Positions 47,140 through 56,271 of a stretch of 64,000 bases of DNA are shown here, in pieces. Source of the stretch: Proteiniclasticum ruminis DSM 24773. GTDB taxonomy: Bacteria; Bacillota; Clostridia; Clostridiales; Clostridiaceae. Position 1 is the first letter of the stretch. Every line of letters starts with the position of its first letter. The DNA lies in assembly GCF_000701905.1 (NCBI RefSeq), contig NZ_JNKC01000001.1, positions 922,506 to 986,505 on the forward strand, given 5' to 3'. The notes below the pieces were generated by a model, which was not told where the DNA came from, ran no database searches, and saw only the letters and a list, made by a program, of their open reading frames with translations. The translations under genes and the position numbers were made by a program.

Positions 47140-48717
47140 TTAGCTTTCCAGATACAAATCAACCGCTTTGCGTACACTGTTCACCTGTAGTCCATAGACC
47201 ACCTGAACATTCTTTCCTTTTGACACCACACCAGTGGCTCCAGTCTCACTCTTCAGTCTGCTCTCATCCACTTTTCCGGGCTCTTTCAGCATCACCCGAA
47301 GTCTTGTAAAGCAGTTGTCCACCGTTTCAATATTCTCAGCGCCACCCAGCGCTTCAACAATGATGTCAGCTGGAACTTCCTCATTCCTGGTGTTATTCCC
47401 GCTCTGCTTTTTTTCTTCGTACTCTTTCTTGGAGTAGAGCTTCACTTCTCCCCCATCCTCTTCTCTACCGATGGTCTTCAAATTCCACACTTTAATGAGG
47501 GTTCTGAAGATAAAGTAGTAAAGAAGGAAAAACACGAGGCCCACTGCAATATACATCGGCCATCTTGTCTTTTCCACACCCAAGGGCACGTTATACAGCA
47601 GGAAATCAATGAATCCATTTGGTCCGATGGCTCTCACATTGAAAAGGTTCAGAACTACCATACTGAGTCCGCTGAGCACAGAGTGGATCCCAAATAGGAT
47701 GGGTGACACGAACATAAAGGAAAACTCAATGGGTTCTGTGACACCTGCAATAAAGGAAGTCACAGCTGCAGGAATCAGAATCGCTCTGGCTTTGGCTTTG
47801 TTCTCCGGCTTTGCCATCTGATACATGGCAACACAGGCACCGATGAGCCCAAACATCTTGGAAATACCCCTGGCATCCCAGATGACACTCTGAGAAAGAA
47901 CCTTCACCGTATTGTCTGCAATCTCAGCAAAGTAGATATTCCTTGATCCTTCGAGAAGAACTCCGCCCACTTCCTGAACTCCTCCCAAGGAAGAATAGAG
48001 GAAAGGGGTATAGACCAGATGGTGGAGACCCGTTGGAATCAGAAGTCTCTCCAGCATTCCATACAGGAACAGTCCTACATTTCCACTGCCATTGATGAAG
48101 CTTCCCAGACCATTGATGATGCTTTGGAAAAATGGCCACACAAAACTGAACAGAATGGCAAGAAGGACCACCACTGGAATAAGAACAATAAAGACAAATC
48201 TTGCTCCACCATATATCTGGAAAGCATTGTTGAATTCTTTGTCGATGAATCTGTTGTGCACATAAGCTGTGACAATACCCAAGATGATCCCAAGGAATAC
48301 ACCCATATCAAGGATCTGAACGCCCATGACCATGGTCTGTCCTGTTCCTCTAAGAGAATCTCCTTCAAAAAGACTTCCACTCAGTGCCATAAATTTATTC
48401 ATGGCATTGATGAATACGAGAAATCCAAGAAGCGCTGTGAATCCTGCTTCAGCTTTCTTCTTCTCCGCAAGACCAACGGCGATTCCTACAGCAAATATCA
48501 ATCCTAAATTGGTGAGAATGGACACCAATGATCCAGACAAGATCGTGCCGAATCCTTTGGTAACCGGGTTGTCCAGAAACGGAACCGCCTCCAGGAGCTT
48601 GGCATTTGTGAAGAGGTTTCCGATGGCAATGAGTATACCGGCAATGGGTAAAATGAGTACGGGGATGAACATTGCTTTTGCAAAACGCTGCATACTGTTC
48701 ATGAGTTTTTCTTTCAT
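47140..48717 (-). CDS. malP: PTS alpha-glucoside/maltose-type transporter EIICB
   Basis: A 525-residue glucose-family PTS permease. The EIIC part (about 1-410) has some ten membrane helices and the family loop GVTEPIEFSFMFVSP. The EIIB part carries the phosphorylated Cys in NIETVDNCFTRLRV near residue 470. No EIIA domain is fused, so an EIIA from elsewhere is needed. With the adjacent GH4 enzyme and RpiR regulator it forms a maltose/alpha-glucoside uptake module like glv of B. subtilis or mal of Fusobacterium. The exact sugar is inferred. GGAGG stands eight bases from the ATG. Confidence 0.92.
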   Translation of the reverse strand: MKEKLMNSMQRFAKAMFIPVLILPIAGILIAIGNLFTNAKLLEAVPFLDNPVTKGFGTILSGSLVSILTNLGLIFAVGIAVGLAEKKKAEAGFTALLGFLVFINAMNKFMALSGSLFEGDSLRGTGQTMVMGVQILDMGVFLGIILGIVTAYVHNRFIDKEFNNAFQIYGGARFVFIVLIPVVVLLAILFSFVWPFFQSIINGLGSFINGSGNVGLFLYGMLERLLIPTGLHHLVYTPFLYSSLGGVQEVGGVLLEGSRNIYFAEIADNTVKVLSQSVIWDARGISKMFGLIGACVAMYQMAKPENKAKARAILIPAAVTSFIAGVTEPIEFSFMFVSPILFGIHSVLSGLSMVVLNLFNVRAIGPNGFIDFLLYNVPLGVEKTRWPMYIAVGLVFFLLYYFIFRTLIKVWNLKTIGREEDGGEVKLYSKKEYEEKKQSGNNTRNEEVPADIIVEALGGAENIETVDNCFTRLRVMLKEPGKVDESRLKSETGATGVVSKGKNVQVVYGLQVNSVRKAVDLYLES

Positions 48718-48756
48718 GAGTCTATCCTCCTTTTATCGATAGGTTCAGTTTAGGGG

Positions 48757-48769
48757 ATAGGCCCCCTAT
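48757..48769. promoter_or_regulatory. Candidate operator dyad upstream of the PTS gene
   Basis: ATAGG-CCC-CCTAT is a short dyad 40 bases upstream of the PTS start and just downstream of a TTGAAA-like -35. It could bind the RpiR-type regulator encoded upstream. The evidence is only symmetry and position. Confidence 0.3.
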
Positions 48770-48793
48770 TGGTAAAGGGTTTCAACGCAAAAG

Positions 48794-48825
48794 GAAACAC
48801 GTCCCGCCAATGTGGAACGTGTTTC
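48794..48825 (-). terminator. Terminator of the RpiR regulator gene
   Basis: GAAACACGT (48817-48825 on the minus strand) pairs with ACGTGTTTC (48794-48802) across 14 bases, followed by CTTTTGCG, a short U-run. It lies 11 bases past the stop. Confidence 0.7.
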
Positions 48826-48836
48826 GAATAAATCAG

Positions 48837-49577
48837 TTACATAGAGATAGAGACCAGATACTCAAATAAAAGAAGAAGCTCTGCAAAAAAATAATTTTTG
48901 GAGATATTCCGGTCATCCAGTTTTTTACTGTCTTCAATCTTCAGGGGAATATCTGCTATCCTGGAAGCTCTATTATCCAGTTCACTGGTAAAGACTACAA
49001 CAGGAATTCCCTTCTCTTTGCAGTATTCCATTTTATCCAACACCTGCTGGGTTTCCCCTGATTTGGTCACGGTGATCAGCATGCCGATATGGTCCACGTT
49101 GCTTTCAAGGATGGCAATGGAATCATTTCCCGTGGCAAAAATAACCCGCTTCCCGTTGACCAGAAGCTTTTTATAAAGGTACTCCCCAATGATACCCGAA
49201 AACCCAGTGGCATAGATGAAAATATACTTCTCCTTGATGCTCTTCAAAAGACCAGCAAAGGCATCCATGTTTTTTTTCTCATTGAGCAGAAGAATTTCCT
49301 TCAGCATCACATTGTCAGCGCCTTCATGCATTTTGCTCGTCCTTCGACCTTCGCCCTCAATCATTGGAACAAGCTGGTAGTACATGTCGATGAATCCTGA
49401 GTACCCAAGTTTTTTGGTCAGCCTCATAATGGAGGAAGGTGAAGTATAGTTTTCCCGGGCAATCTGTCTTACCCCTTTCTCCAGCACTGTATCCATATGC
49501 TCCACCATGTAGAGCAGTACTTTCTCTTCTGTCTCTGTTAGAGATTTCCCCTTTATTATCTTAGATAAGTCCACCAT
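48837..49577 (-). CDS. MurR/RpiR-family transcriptional regulator
   Basis: A winged HTH of the RpiR type at the N-terminus (KSLTETEEKVLLYMVEHM, VRQIARENYTSPSSIMRLTKKLGYSGFIDMYYQ) is followed by a SIS sugar-phosphate-binding domain (FIYATGFSGIIGEYLYKKLL, TVTKSGETQQVLDKMEYC). It most likely senses a phosphosugar and controls the downstream PTS and glucosidase genes, as GlvR does. It has its own terminator, so the target operon is transcribed separately. The ATG at 49577 has the best spacing to AAGGGGG; the preceding ATG at 49580 is an alternative. Confidence 0.9.
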   Translation of the reverse strand: MVDLSKIIKGKSLTETEEKVLLYMVEHMDTVLEKGVRQIARENYTSPSSIMRLTKKLGYSGFIDMYYQLVPMIEGEGRRTSKMHEGADNVMLKEILLLNEKKNMDAFAGLLKSIKEKYIFIYATGFSGIIGEYLYKKLLVNGKRVIFATGNDSIAILESNVDHIGMLITVTKSGETQQVLDKMEYCKEKGIPVVVFTSELDNRASRIADIPLKIEDSKKLDDRNISKNYFFAELLLLFEYLVSISM

Positions 49578-49684
49578 CATGCTTCCCCCTTGTATCTGAA
49601 CATGCACACTCTCTTGTTATTATTTCAATTTATTCTATCATAGTTTCCATCTTTCACACAAAACACTAAAAATGCCTAAAAAAA

Positions 49685-49708
49685 GCCCCTTGCCACAAAG
49701 CAAGGAGC
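49685..49708 (-). terminator. Terminator of the amidase gene
   Basis: GCTCCTTGC pairs with GCAAGGGGC with a GT pair, followed by seven U on the minus strand, 13 bases after the amidase stop. Confidence 0.88.
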
Positions 49709-49720
49709 CGAGTAATTAAA

Positions 49721-52700
49721 TCAATATCCGAAATAAGCACGGATTTTATCTGCGATTCCCTTGGCCATGGCCTTTTGGAACACAGGATCTGTTATTTTGG
49801 AAAGATCTTCTGAATTGCTCATATATCCAATTTCAGAAAGCACAGAACGCATTTCTGTCTGCCTCAGCACTGCCAGAGTATGTCCGGAAATGCTGCTGTC
49901 GGTTCCATTTCTTCTATCCTGGAACCCCATGGCAACAAAGGACTGCTTGATGGCAGAAGCCACATCCACACTTTCTTTCAGTGTAGACTCCGAAATGCTC
50001 GTTAGCTTTGTAGATGGATAAATGAGGAAAGCACCCTTTGAACTTGGATTGCTGTTGTAGTCATGATGGATACTGAAGAACAGGTCCGCATGAGCTGCAT
50101 TGGCAATTCTTGCTCTTTCATTCAGTTCGATGAAGGTGTCGTTGTTTCTTGTCATGATGGTATTGTATCCTGCTGCCTTCAGCTCTGCTTCCAGGGCTAA
50201 GGCAAACTGCAGCACATATACTTTTTCATAGACATAGCTTCCATTGAGAATACCCCTTGCTCCAGGATCTTTTCCGCCATGTCCGGCATCAATGACGATG
50301 GTAGGGATTTTCTCCACCTTCAGCACCTTAGTGAACTCCAGTTTCTCTCCACCATTCCCCGTTACTTCCACACGAAGTGTGTTCTCACCAGGGAAGATGT
50401 TATTTCTTCGAATGAGATATTCATATCCAGTGTTGGCATTCCCATCATCGGTTCTTGCCTTTCCGTATACGGCTGTGCCTTGAGCTCTTCCATTCAGATA
50501 TACCCTGACATTTTTGACGCCTGTAGCAATCTTCGCGTAACCGGACACCTTGATATCCTCGTTCTTATAATTCACCACATCTTTGTTGTCCAGCACGCCA
50601 ACCGGGTCAAAGGTTGGTCTGTTGTAAGTAAAGGTGATGGACTCAGAGATGCTGCTGCCATCAGACAGCTTGGCTGTAGCTTTTACGGTATTTGTACCAT
50701 TGACAAACACATCTTTATTGGCTGAAAGATTGAACCCAGCCGAAGAAGCATTTGGATACTGTGCATGGGAAGCCAGTAGGTCATCCCGCTTCTGATTCAG
50801 TGTGGCATTTCCAATGTTTATACCATTAACTGAAATGCTGATGCTCTGCAGAGTACCCTTGGTAAGCAGATATCCAGAGATGGTCTGATCGCCATATTCC
50901 TTTGTTCCTGCAGGTCCTTCAATCTTCAGCACGGTGTCTACAGCTGGAACCTCAGTGGCTGGTGGCTGTGGTGTCGTAGAAACCACCTTTGTCAGATAGT
51001 CCACGGATACATATCCGGACTTTCCATTATAAGTCACTTTTGCCCAAGATCCTTCGAGGGCTTCAATAGTCAGCATTACACCCTTGGGAACCGTAAGAAT
51101 GATACCATGACTTGTTCCTGGCCCTACTCTCATATTGAGGTTGTAGGCGGTCTGACGCACATCCTTCTCAGCTGGAGGCGCCTCGGTTGATGGCGGTGCT
51201 GTATATGGACTCATATAATTTGTGGAAGCATATCCACTCATACCATTATAGGTGATTTTCGCCCATTTCCCTGTGAGGGACTCCACTGTAACAATTGTAC
51301 CCTTTGGCAGAACTGTCAGCACCTTTGATACACCGTCTGCAGCTTCTCTCATATTGAGGTTTCCTGTGATGATTCTTTGATCTTTCTGTGTCACAGGGAC
51401 TTCAACCGGCGGAGTTGGTGTTGGATCCGGTGTTGGCGTTGGCTCTGGTGTTGGTGTCGGATCCGGGGTTGGCGTTGGTTCTGGTGTTGGTTCTGGTGTT
51501 GGTTCTGGTGTTGGTGTTGGCGCTGGCGCTGCAGCAAGTTTCTTCAGATAACTTGTAGAAGAGAACCCTTCCGTTCCATTGTACCTAATCTTTGCCCAAC
51601 CATTGCTCTCGCTAAGAACTGTAACCTTACTTCCTTTTGGCATGGTAAGAATAACTCTTCCACTTACACTGGCCGTACTTCTGAGATTTAGATTTGCTGT
51701 AGTTTCACGCTCATCAGTTCCAACAACAGGTCCTGGATTCGGATTCGCAGGTGTTGACGGCTGGCTGACAGTAACTTTCTCCAGATAATTGGTGGAAATA
51801 TATCCTGTACTTCCCGCATAGCTCACCTTAGCCCAAGTTCCACTAAGTGCTTCCACTGTAAGTGTTGTACCCCTAGGTATGACCCGGATGACACTGTTTG
51901 TCGTTCCAGGTCCAGTTCTCATATTAAGGTTTCCTGTAGTTTTTCTTGTGTCCTGTTCCCCTGAAGTTGGTGGGGTTGGAGTCGGAGTTGGGGCAGGTGC
52001 AGGAGTAGTGCTTACCGCTTGCAGGTAGCTTGTGGAAACATACCCTGTTTTCCCACCATAAGATACCTTTGCCCATCCGCTGGACTGACTCTCTACAGTC
52101 AGAGAGGTTCCTTTTGGTATTGTCAATACAATTCTATTATTAGTTCCTGCGCCACTGCGCATATTAAGATTTGCGGTCGACTTTCTTAAATCTGTTCCAG
52201 AAGCTGGAGTTGATGGAGTTTCCTGCACACCAGTCTGAGGTTGAGTAATTACAGGAGACGAATCAGTGACTGCTTTCAGATAATCGGTGCTGACATAACC
52301 CGTTCTGCTGTTATAGGACACTTTTGCCCATATGCCAGAAACGCTCTCAATCTTCAGTCTGGTGCCTTTTGGAATCGTCAGAAGAGTATTTGCATTGAGT
52401 GATCCGCTCTCCCTCATCTTAAGGTTTGCTGTGGTCTCTCGAGTGTCCCCTTCATTCTGAACTGGAGCTGATGGTGCTTCTGAAGCTCCTGCTGTTTCAA
52501 ACTTCACATAAGCTGGATTCGCACTTATATAAAGACCGTTGGAGAGCTTATACATTTCTCTGCCATCAATCGCATGTTTTTCCACCACATCAAACGTAGT
52601 TCCATTGTTATAAGTTCTCGTTTTTGCATTCCAGTCAGGTGCGCTATATGCCCATAAGGAAAACGCGGTCACAGTCAGTTTTCCTGTCTGTGTGTTGACG

Positions 52701-52816
52701 ACAGCCGCTTCAGCTGTAAAATCCATCACATGTGATGGTAAAGCGAATGACGATAAACTGATAGTCAGTGCTATTCCTGTCTGCAAAAGAACCTTCTTTG
52801 TCTTTTTGCTTAACAT
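49721..52816 (-). CDS. Secreted N-acetylmuramoyl-L-alanine amidase with SH3b repeats
   Basis: A 1031-residue cell-wall hydrolase. It has a signal peptide (1 to about 39), one divergent SH3-like segment (about 45-110), then four SH3b domains, a Pro-Thr-Glu/Asp linker near 440-480, and two more SH3b domains. Two Ig-like domains (about 625-825) and a C-terminal Amidase_3 catalytic domain follow. Each SH3b repeat runs from a TANLNMR-like start to a GYVSTDYL-like end. Zn ligands and catalytic residues are in VIDAGHGGKDPGA, the Glu of YVYEKVYVLQ, the His of FFSIHHDYNS and the Glu of LSEIGYMSNSED. SH3b repeats bind peptidoglycan, so it probably cuts stem peptides from glycan. AAAGGAGG fixes the ATG. 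Such amidases can be controlled through FtsEX, but no direct link is shown. Confidence 0.92.
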   Translation of the reverse strand: MLSKKTKKVLLQTGIALTISLSSFALPSHVMDFTAEAAVVNTQTGKLTVTAFSLWAYSAPDWNAKTRTYNNGTTFDVVEKHAIDGREMYKLSNGLYISANPAYVKFETAGASEAPSAPVQNEGDTRETTANLKMRESGSLNANTLLTIPKGTRLKIESVSGIWAKVSYNSRTGYVSTDYLKAVTDSSPVITQPQTGVQETPSTPASGTDLRKSTANLNMRSGAGTNNRIVLTIPKGTSLTVESQSSGWAKVSYGGKTGYVSTSYLQAVSTTPAPAPTPTPTPPTSGEQDTRKTTGNLNMRTGPGTTNSVIRVIPRGTTLTVEALSGTWAKVSYAGSTGYISTNYLEKVTVSQPSTPANPNPGPVVGTDERETTANLNLRSTASVSGRVILTMPKGSKVTVLSESNGWAKIRYNGTEGFSSTSYLKKLAAAPAPTPTPEPTPEPTPEPTPTPDPTPTPEPTPTPDPTPTPPVEVPVTQKDQRIITGNLNMREAADGVSKVLTVLPKGTIVTVESLTGKWAKITYNGMSGYASTNYMSPYTAPPSTEAPPAEKDVRQTAYNLNMRVGPGTSHGIILTVPKGVMLTIEALEGSWAKVTYNGKSGYVSVDYLTKVVSTTPQPPATEVPAVDTVLKIEGPAGTKEYGDQTISGYLLTKGTLQSISISVNGINIGNATLNQKRDDLLASHAQYPNASSAGFNLSANKDVFVNGTNTVKATAKLSDGSSISESITFTYNRPTFDPVGVLDNKDVVNYKNEDIKVSGYAKIATGVKNVRVYLNGRAQGTAVYGKARTDDGNANTGYEYLIRRNNIFPGENTLRVEVTGNGGEKLEFTKVLKVEKIPTIVIDAGHGGKDPGARGILNGSYVYEKVYVLQFALALEAELKAAGYNTIMTRNNDTFIELNERARIANAAHADLFFSIHHDYNSNPSSKGAFLIYPSTKLTSISESTLKESVDVASAIKQSFVAMGFQDRRNGTDSSISGHTLAVLRQTEMRSVLSEIGYMSNSEDLSKITDPVFQKAMAKGIADKIRAYFGY
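51405..51535. repeat. Low-complexity hexamer-type repeat encoding the Pro-Thr linker
   Basis: Variants of GGTGTT/GGATCC/GGCTCT-type hexamers recur for about 130 bases and encode the alternating PTPEPT and PTPDPT linker of the amidase. Length variation between strains is likely because the units are near-identical. Confidence 0.85.
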
Positions 52817-52930
52817 ACTCGACCTCCTTTGATTTCATTTTGATTTCTACTATATGTTATAATTATTTCATAAGTTATGTCAATAAATTAAACTGTATTA
52901 AAAATATTTCACAATTGCCCCTCGGAATCC

Positions 52931-55237
52931 TTACTTAAATTCAGCCCAAGGCAGAAGAGGCAACCACTCCTCAGGCAGCAGCTTTTTATACTGAGCCCAA
53001 TTATATCTGATATCCATAAGAAGAACCATCCCCTCATCTTCTTCAGAACGGATGACTCTTCCAGCAGCTTGCAGAATTCTATTGATACCCGGATAGATAT
53101 AGGCATACTCAAATCCGCAGTTCTCCCTGGAAAAATATTCTTTTATAAGATCTCTTTCATAAGATACCTGAGGATATCCCACAGAAACAACAGATGCTCC
53201 AATCAGTGCCTCTCCCTGCAGATCGATTCCCTCAGAAAAAATACCGCCAAGGACCATAAACGCAAGAAAACTCTTCTCTCTCTCCTGATAAAATAGCCCC
53301 AGCACATCTTCCCGCTCTTTTTCCGTCAGACTCGGTTCCTGAATATACACTTCATGAGCTCCACCATACTTTTCTTCGTAGGCCTCATAGACATCCCTCA
53401 TATATTTATAGGAAGGAAAAAAAGCGATATAGTTTCCTTTTTTCTTCGATGCCATCCGTTCAATATTCTCCGCAATGGCCATATAGCTGTCTTCTCGTTT
53501 GGAAAATCTGGTATCCACTGCAGCATCCAGGAACACCCGAAGCTTCTCTTTGTCAAAGGGGGACCGGAGCGTTCTCCTGAAATCTCCTTCCTCTCCACCT
53601 AAAACATCGAAGTAATAATTCATAGGAGAAAGTGTCGCAGAAAACAGCACCGAAGCTTTCGCCCTCTTAAACACTTCTATCAGCACATCTCTTGGATCCA
53701 CACAGAAGAGCTTGATTCTCACATTACTTCCATAGGTTTCTTCATAGGTCACATACCCTTCATCATAAAGCTCTGAAATATTCAGAAAGGTGTTCACTGC
53801 GAAAAAGAAGTCTACAATCTTTTCTCTTCCGTCAAACTCCTCCTGCACTTCTTTTTGAAAAATCTCAAACCCTTGCAGAAAATCTTTAAGCAGAAAAACA
53901 AGGTCGTCTGAAACACCAAAATAGGTGTACTTTCCTCCCCTTTCCTCCAATACTTTTCGCATTTCAATGAACTTGTCATTGATTTTTTTCAGAGGTCTTT
54001 TCAGATAGCTGAACTTGTCCGCTGCTTTCTTCGCTTCCATCAGCGACTCCTTGGAAAGCTCAGCAGAGTACATATCTCTGGCCCGGTCTACTAGATTGTG
54101 CGCTTCATCCACAAGAAAAACATAATTTTCTTTCACGTCCATAAAAAATCTTTTGAGATAAACCCTGGGATCAAACACATAATTGTAATCGCATATGATG
54201 AGGTCACTGAAATAAGCAAGATCTAAAGAAAGTTCAAAGGGACATACCCGATATTCCCTTGCATAAGCAACAATCATCTCTTTGGTATAACGCTTCTCAT
54301 TTCTTAATATGGCCAGTATACAGTCATTGACCCTGTCATAGTGACCCTTTGCCATTTCACAATGGTCCGGATGACAGTTTACTTCATCATTGATGCAGAT
54401 CTTCTCTTTACTTGTCAGTGTCAGAAATTTTACTTGTCCTCCTTTTTTCTCAAGGATAGACATGGTCTCCTCCGCTACAGTTTTCAGTGTTCCTTTTGCT
54501 GTAAGGTAAAAGATTTTATCCGTCTCTCCTTCTCCTAATGCTTTCACTGCAGGAAACAATGTAGAGATGGTCTTACCGATTCCAGTGGGTGCCTTGGCAA
54601 AGAACTTCCCTCCCTGACGCATGGTACGGTACACATCCACTGCAAGATCTCTCTGACCTTCACGATACCGGCTGAAAGGAAACCCTAGAGTTTTTAAAGA
54701 TCTGTTTCTTTCTTCTTTCCAGTGGATATCCTCTCTGACGAATTTGAGATACTCTTCTATGGTCTGATCTACAAAAGTCATAAGTTCCTGTATGGTATAT
54801 CTTCTTTCAAAGGTTCTGGAAATTTCTGTTTCCAGATTATGATACGTAAGAAGAAGTGTGATCTCTTCAAGCTCTTCTTCCTTCATATGCATAAACCCAT
54901 AGAACATCACCTGAGCCCAATGAAGAAAATTATAATCCTCAGTGAGGTCTTCCAAAGGCATGTACGTGGATTTGATCTCTTCAATATAAGAACGCGGAAC
55001 GATTCCATCCGCACGTCCATCCACGATGAACATCAGATCCTCTTTTTCCACAGTATACTTGAAATATTTTTCTTTCTCATAAGAGGCATCTTCTTTTTGT
55101 CTCTGCTTCTGAATCTTCACATGAGCCCTGGTTCCTTCTTCCATACGGCTTGGGCTCGATCCTGTGCCGGAAGAGATGATATCTCCATAACGGTGCACAA
55201 ATTCAATTAGGTTTCTGACAGATATCTTGATTTCCAT
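52931..55237 (-). CDS. XPD/DinG-like superfamily 2 DNA helicase
   Basis: A 768-residue ATP-dependent helicase of the Rad3/XPD group. Walker A is APTGIGKTIST near residue 218 and the DEAH box is FLVDEAHNLVDRARD near 375. Motif VI is LQAAGRVIRSEEDEG at the C-terminus. Between Walker A and DEAH, Cys residues in CINDEVNCHPDHC and later positions (including CPFELS) are placed as iron-sulfur cluster ligands. The N-terminal 200 residues resemble the PD-(D/E)XK-like region found in such bacterial proteins (FIVDGRADGIVPRSYIEEIKS). The likely role is DNA repair; the substrate is not known. It is transcribed alone, 114 bases ahead of the amidase gene. Confidence 0.88.
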   Translation of the reverse strand: MEIKISVRNLIEFVHRYGDIISSGTGSSPSRMEEGTRAHVKIQKQRQKEDASYEKEKYFKYTVEKEDLMFIVDGRADGIVPRSYIEEIKSTYMPLEDLTEDYNFLHWAQVMFYGFMHMKEEELEEITLLLTYHNLETEISRTFERRYTIQELMTFVDQTIEEYLKFVREDIHWKEERNRSLKTLGFPFSRYREGQRDLAVDVYRTMRQGGKFFAKAPTGIGKTISTLFPAVKALGEGETDKIFYLTAKGTLKTVAEETMSILEKKGGQVKFLTLTSKEKICINDEVNCHPDHCEMAKGHYDRVNDCILAILRNEKRYTKEMIVAYAREYRVCPFELSLDLAYFSDLIICDYNYVFDPRVYLKRFFMDVKENYVFLVDEAHNLVDRARDMYSAELSKESLMEAKKAADKFSYLKRPLKKINDKFIEMRKVLEERGGKYTYFGVSDDLVFLLKDFLQGFEIFQKEVQEEFDGREKIVDFFFAVNTFLNISELYDEGYVTYEETYGSNVRIKLFCVDPRDVLIEVFKRAKASVLFSATLSPMNYYFDVLGGEEGDFRRTLRSPFDKEKLRVFLDAAVDTRFSKREDSYMAIAENIERMASKKKGNYIAFFPSYKYMRDVYEAYEEKYGGAHEVYIQEPSLTEKEREDVLGLFYQEREKSFLAFMVLGGIFSEGIDLQGEALIGASVVSVGYPQVSYERDLIKEYFSRENCGFEYAYIYPGINRILQAAGRVIRSEEDEGMVLLMDIRYNWAQYKKLLPEEWLPLLPWAEFK

Positions 55238-55331
55238 TGGTCCTCTCCCAGTTTCTTCATTATGTATACACTGATTATAGCACTATTTGCAGTTCTTCAT
55301 CTTCTGTATGGGGAAAACTCTGCTTGAACGG

Positions 55332-55364
55332 AAAAAAGTCTCAGATTTCCTCTGAGACTTTTTT
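55332..55364. terminator. Bidirectional terminator
   Basis: GTCTCAGA (55338-55345) and TCTGAGAC (55351-55358) pair across five bases and are flanked by six A on the left and six T on the right, so the element works equally on both strands. It ends the YvrJ transcript on the minus strand. Confidence 0.93.
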
Positions 55365-55388
55365 GCCTGTCCTGATTTCCATGGAATT

Positions 55389-55532
55389 TTAAGTGTTTTT
55401 TTCCAGCGCTCCTGTCAGTTTATTGATACTAACCGTAAGATTCTCCATTTTTCCCTCAATTCTTGTAAGCAGATAAATGGACACAACCATCGGAAAACCA
55501 ACATTAGCTGCAGCTTCCAGTAAAACATCCAC
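55389..55532 (-). CDS. YvrJ-family small membrane protein
   Basis: A 47-residue protein starting with GTG at 55532, eight bases from AGGGG. The residues FPMVVSIYLLTRIEGKMENL are the hallmark of the YvrJ family: one short membrane helix and then an amphipathic helix. Function is unknown. YvrJ usually belongs with DUF1659 and DUF2922 genes, but here those lie 13 kb away. A bidirectional terminator follows its stop. Confidence 0.85.
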   Translation of the reverse strand: MDVLLEAAANVGFPMVVSIYLLTRIEGKMENLTVSINKLTGALEKNT

Positions 55533-55579
55533 ATCAATCACCCCTAACTGAACTATGCAGATATGATCAAATTAGCTGT

Positions 55580-56158
55580 CTAATCCAAAAGCCTCTTAGC
55601 TGTATTTTTAATGAAACTTGCTTGAGCAACAAGCGCAAGCACCGAAATAAACACAAATATTCTTTCTTTGTCTTCTTCTCTAATATGAAGCTTTGCCACG
55701 ATACTTCTCAGTTTCTCTTCATCCATGATCATCGTGTTGGGGTTATTTGCCTGGTCATTGACAATCTCGTAAAAGAGTTCGTAGGCTGTTTCCCAGGAAA
55801 TAATATCATCTTCTCTATTATTGATGTCGTTGAAAGCAAGGCGGAAAACCTTCTTGATTTCATCTGTACTCAGAACTGGTCTCATGTAGCTCACAAAAAC
55901 CAGCTGAATCAGGTGAAGCTTCGTATACCCTTTCTTTTTGCCCTGGTATGGTTTTGCAATGACCTCGCTCTTAATGTAATTTTGAATGATATTGATGGTG
56001 TAGGTGTCATCGTTCATAAGATCTTCGATGAACTCAATGACTTGGGAGAGAAAAAGGTCATATTTCGGAAAAGCATCCAAAGACATGATGCTGTTGATGG
56101 CTTTGGATTTGACAGAGTCCTCAATACTGAGAGAAGCTTTGTTCTGTGGATCAAACAT
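55580..56158 (-). CDS. DUF1836 protein
   Basis: A 192-residue protein of the DUF1836 family: DDTYTINIIQNYIKSEVIAKP followed by KGYTKLHLIQLVFVSYMRPVLSTDEIKKVF, a MerR-like helical pattern. It may be a regulator, but no DNA-binding evidence is at hand. AAAGGAAG precedes the ATG. The YvrJ gene follows after 47 bases, so the two are probably co-transcribed. Confidence 0.85.
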   Translation of the reverse strand: MFDPQNKASLSIEDSVKSKAINSIMSLDAFPKYDLFLSQVIEFIEDLMNDDTYTINIIQNYIKSEVIAKPYQGKKKGYTKLHLIQLVFVSYMRPVLSTDEIKKVFRLAFNDINNREDDIISWETAYELFYEIVNDQANNPNTMIMDEEKLRSIVAKLHIREEDKERIFVFISVLALVAQASFIKNTAKRLLD

Positions 56159-56271
56159 GGATTCACTTCCTTTACATTCATGATACTTAACTCTATTATA
56201 AGTTATTTAATACCATATAGCAAAGAGTTTTTACGTTCAAACTCTACTTCGCTGTATTTTTGCTGTTCTTG

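Noticed and set aside
48770..48786. Possible catabolite-responsive (cre) site before the PTS gene
   Set aside because: TGAAACCCTTTACC lacks the central CG of the cre consensus, so the match is too poor to claim.
51405..51535. Possible CRISPR or tandem repeat array
   Set aside because: Units are six bases long without spacers and encode a protein linker.
51377..51691. Trp/Cys/Arg-rich plus-strand ORF
   Set aside because: It is the antisense reading of the Pro-Thr linker repeat of the amidase.
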